From assembly GCA_947452355.1 (NCBI GenBank), contig CANGCU010000032.1, positions 1 through 10,838 on the forward strand: 10,838 nt of DNA. The letters are read 5' to 3'. This stretch comes from Microbacteriaceae bacterium (lineage in GTDB: Bacteria > Actinomycetota > Actinomycetes > Actinomycetales > Microbacteriaceae). Below the pieces are notes generated by a model. It was not told where the DNA came from, ran no database searches, and worked only from the letters and a program-made list of their open reading frames with translations. Positions 9,990 through 10,838 of this stretch are shown here, piece by piece. Every line of letters begins with the position of its first letter. Within the stretch, counting starts at the first letter, position 1. Both the position numbers and the translations under genes were made by a program.

Positions 9990-10340
9990 ATGGCTGGTGG
10001 AAACGCGATTCGCGGAACTCGTGTCGGCAGCGGTCCGATGGGAGAACACGACCACGGAAACCACGCTGAACGTGTTGCCGTTTCCTATTGGGACGCGGAC
10101 GGCAACGAAACGGTCAAGTATTACGCAGCGGATGTTCCGGACGACCAAATTCCCGAACTGATCGATTCACCGACGACGGGGATGCCTGCCGGGCGAAACA
10201 AGAACAAACCTCCTCAGGTCATCAAGAACGAGCCGTACAAGACGCACCTCGCGTATGTGAAGGAACGACGCACCGAGGAAGAGGCAAACACGATTCTGTC
10301 GGACGCGCTTGAGCGTCTGCGCACAACGGGAAAGCCCTAG
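9990..10340 (+). CDS. rbpA: RbpA, RNA polymerase-binding transcription activator
   Basis: Actinobacteria-specific factor that binds the principal sigma factor and RNA polymerase and stabilises the promoter open complex. 116 aa. The disordered N-terminal tail (AIRGTRVGSGPMGE, residues 6-19), the central beta domain (VAVSYWDADGNETVKYYA, 29-46) and the sigma-interaction region near the C terminus (PYKTHLAYVKERRTEEE) are clear. The protein has no cysteine: positions matching the zinc ligands of Streptomyces RbpA read D35, N39, S60 and T63, so no zinc site is expected. The start has AGGGGA about 5 nt upstream. It lies 8 nt after secG and its stop shares CTAG with the stop of the converging pgl. 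In Mycobacterium RbpA helps transcription under stress and affects rifampicin tolerance; whether this holds here is inference. Confidence 0.93.
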   Translation: MAGGNAIRGTRVGSGPMGEHDHGNHAERVAVSYWDADGNETVKYYAADVPDDQIPELIDSPTTGMPAGRNKNKPPQVIKNEPYKTHLAYVKERRTEEEANTILSDALERLRTTGKP

Positions 10341-10838
10341 TCAGAAATTTGGGATGCCGCGTCTGCATCGACGAAGACGGCGGTCTCGACTTTTCCGTGT
10401 AGTGCGGTAGCGGGAGTAATGTCTGCCGGTGATTCGGCCATGAGGCGGGAAATTGCGTCTGCCTTATCGATTCCCGCTGCAATGATCCACACTCGGGATG
10501 CGCGATTGAGAGCCTCAAACGTGAACGACAGGCGTTCCGAGGGCGGCTTGGGCGAATTGTGTATCACAACGACGTCAGACCCGACCTCGTAGGTTGATCC
10601 GGGAAACAGACTTGCAACATGCCCATCGGGCCCGATCCCATTGAGAACAACGTCAAAGTCGGGAAAGCCATCCGGAAACTGTGCGCAAAATTCGGTGCAG
10701 GCTTCGTCGACAGTCTGTCCACGCGATGAGGGAAAAGAATGAATGTTCTCGGCGGGGATTGACACATGTGCCAAGAGCGCCCTCTCTGCCTGACCATCAT
10801 TGCGGTCCTCGTGGCCGGAAGGCACAAATCGTTCATCG
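10337..10838 (-). CDS. pgl: 6-phosphogluconolactonase (5' end outside window)
   Basis: Hydrolyses 6-phosphogluconolactone to 6-phosphogluconate in the oxidative pentose phosphate pathway; cytoplasmic. Only the last 166 residues lie in the window; the family has about 240-260. Reading from the right edge, the first codons give DERFVP, the conserved WGDERFVP block, so the GTG at 10825-10823 is internal. Further landmarks are DRNDGQAERALL, the catalytic loop GIGPDGHVASLFPG with its His, NSPKPPSERLSFTFEALNRA and the C-terminal AAGIDKADA. In related genomes pgl is the last gene of a zwf-opcA-pgl cluster; by inference those genes lie just right of the window. Its stop (10337-10339) is embedded in the stop of rbpA on the other strand. 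Confidence 0.94.
   Translation of the reverse strand, partial: DERFVPSGHEDRNDGQAERALLAHVSIPAENIHSFPSSRGQTVDEACTEFCAQFPDGFPDFDVVLNGIGPDGHVASLFPGSTYEVGSDVVVIHNSPKPPSERLSFTFEALNRASRVWIIAAGIDKADAISRLMAESPADITPATALHGKVETAVFVDADAASQISD
10356..10394 (+). terminator. Possible terminator of the rbpA transcript, inside pgl
   Basis: A stem of nine pairs (10356-10364 with 10375-10384, one G bulged, last pair G-U, 10-nt loop) is followed after 6 nt by TTTT at 10391-10394. It begins 16 nt after the rbpA stop and lies within the pgl coding sequence. The T-run is short and offset from the stem, so this is a weak candidate only. Confidence 0.3.

Noticed and set aside
10823..10825. GTG (minus strand) as a start of pgl
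   Set aside because: Codons upstream of it encode DERF of the conserved DERFVP block, so this is internal and the gene continues past the right edge.

Overview
The window is a compact stretch of an actinobacterial chromosome. Eleven genes are recognisable: ten on the + strand (uvrA, uvrC, rapZ, whiA, a Fe/Mn superoxide dismutase gene, gap, pgk, tpiA, secG, rbpA) and one converging on the - strand (pgl). WhiA and RbpA are hallmarks of Actinobacteria. The RbpA form (N-terminal AIRGTRVGSGPMGE-type segment, C-terminal YKTHLAYVKERR), the uvrA-uvrC-rapZ-whiA-sod-gap order and the moderate GC content (by eye, high fifties) point to Micrococcales, most likely Microbacteriaceae. That placement is an inference from remembered family patterns.

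Layout. 1-2275: 3' three-quarters of uvrA, whose 5' end lies left of the window. 2272-4119: uvrC, overlapping uvrA by 4 nt. 4132-5001: rapZ. 5019-5993: whiA, with no yvcK between the two. 6024-6650: sod. 6651-6725: the only sizeable spacer (75 nt), holding a strong hairpin plus T-run terminator and an imperfect 14-bp direct repeat. 6726-9720: gap, pgk and tpiA, joined by 1-nt and 7-nt overlaps. 9733-9981: secG. 9990-10340: rbpA. 10337-10838: 3' two-thirds of pgl on the - strand, sharing a CTAG stop overlap with rbpA. No interval above 300 nt lacks a gene. All + strand spacers together make 154 nt, about 1.4% of the window, which fits a streamlined genome.

How it works together. The left block encodes the nucleotide excision repair damage sensor and nuclease, followed by the RapZ/WhiA regulatory pair and an oxidative stress enzyme. 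The right block encodes three consecutive steps of lower glycolysis/gluconeogenesis (triose-phosphate isomerase, GAPDH, phosphoglycerate kinase), followed by a translocon subunit and an RNA polymerase-binding factor. The converging pgl belongs to the oxidative pentose phosphate branch.

I found no undescribed multi-gene system: all genes belong to well-known families and no mobile element, CRISPR array, tRNA or rRNA is visible. The points most worth a second look are fine-scale: the repeat-flanked terminator between sod and gap, the convergent CTAG stop overlap, an RbpA without its zinc ligands, and the tightly overlapped glycolytic genes.
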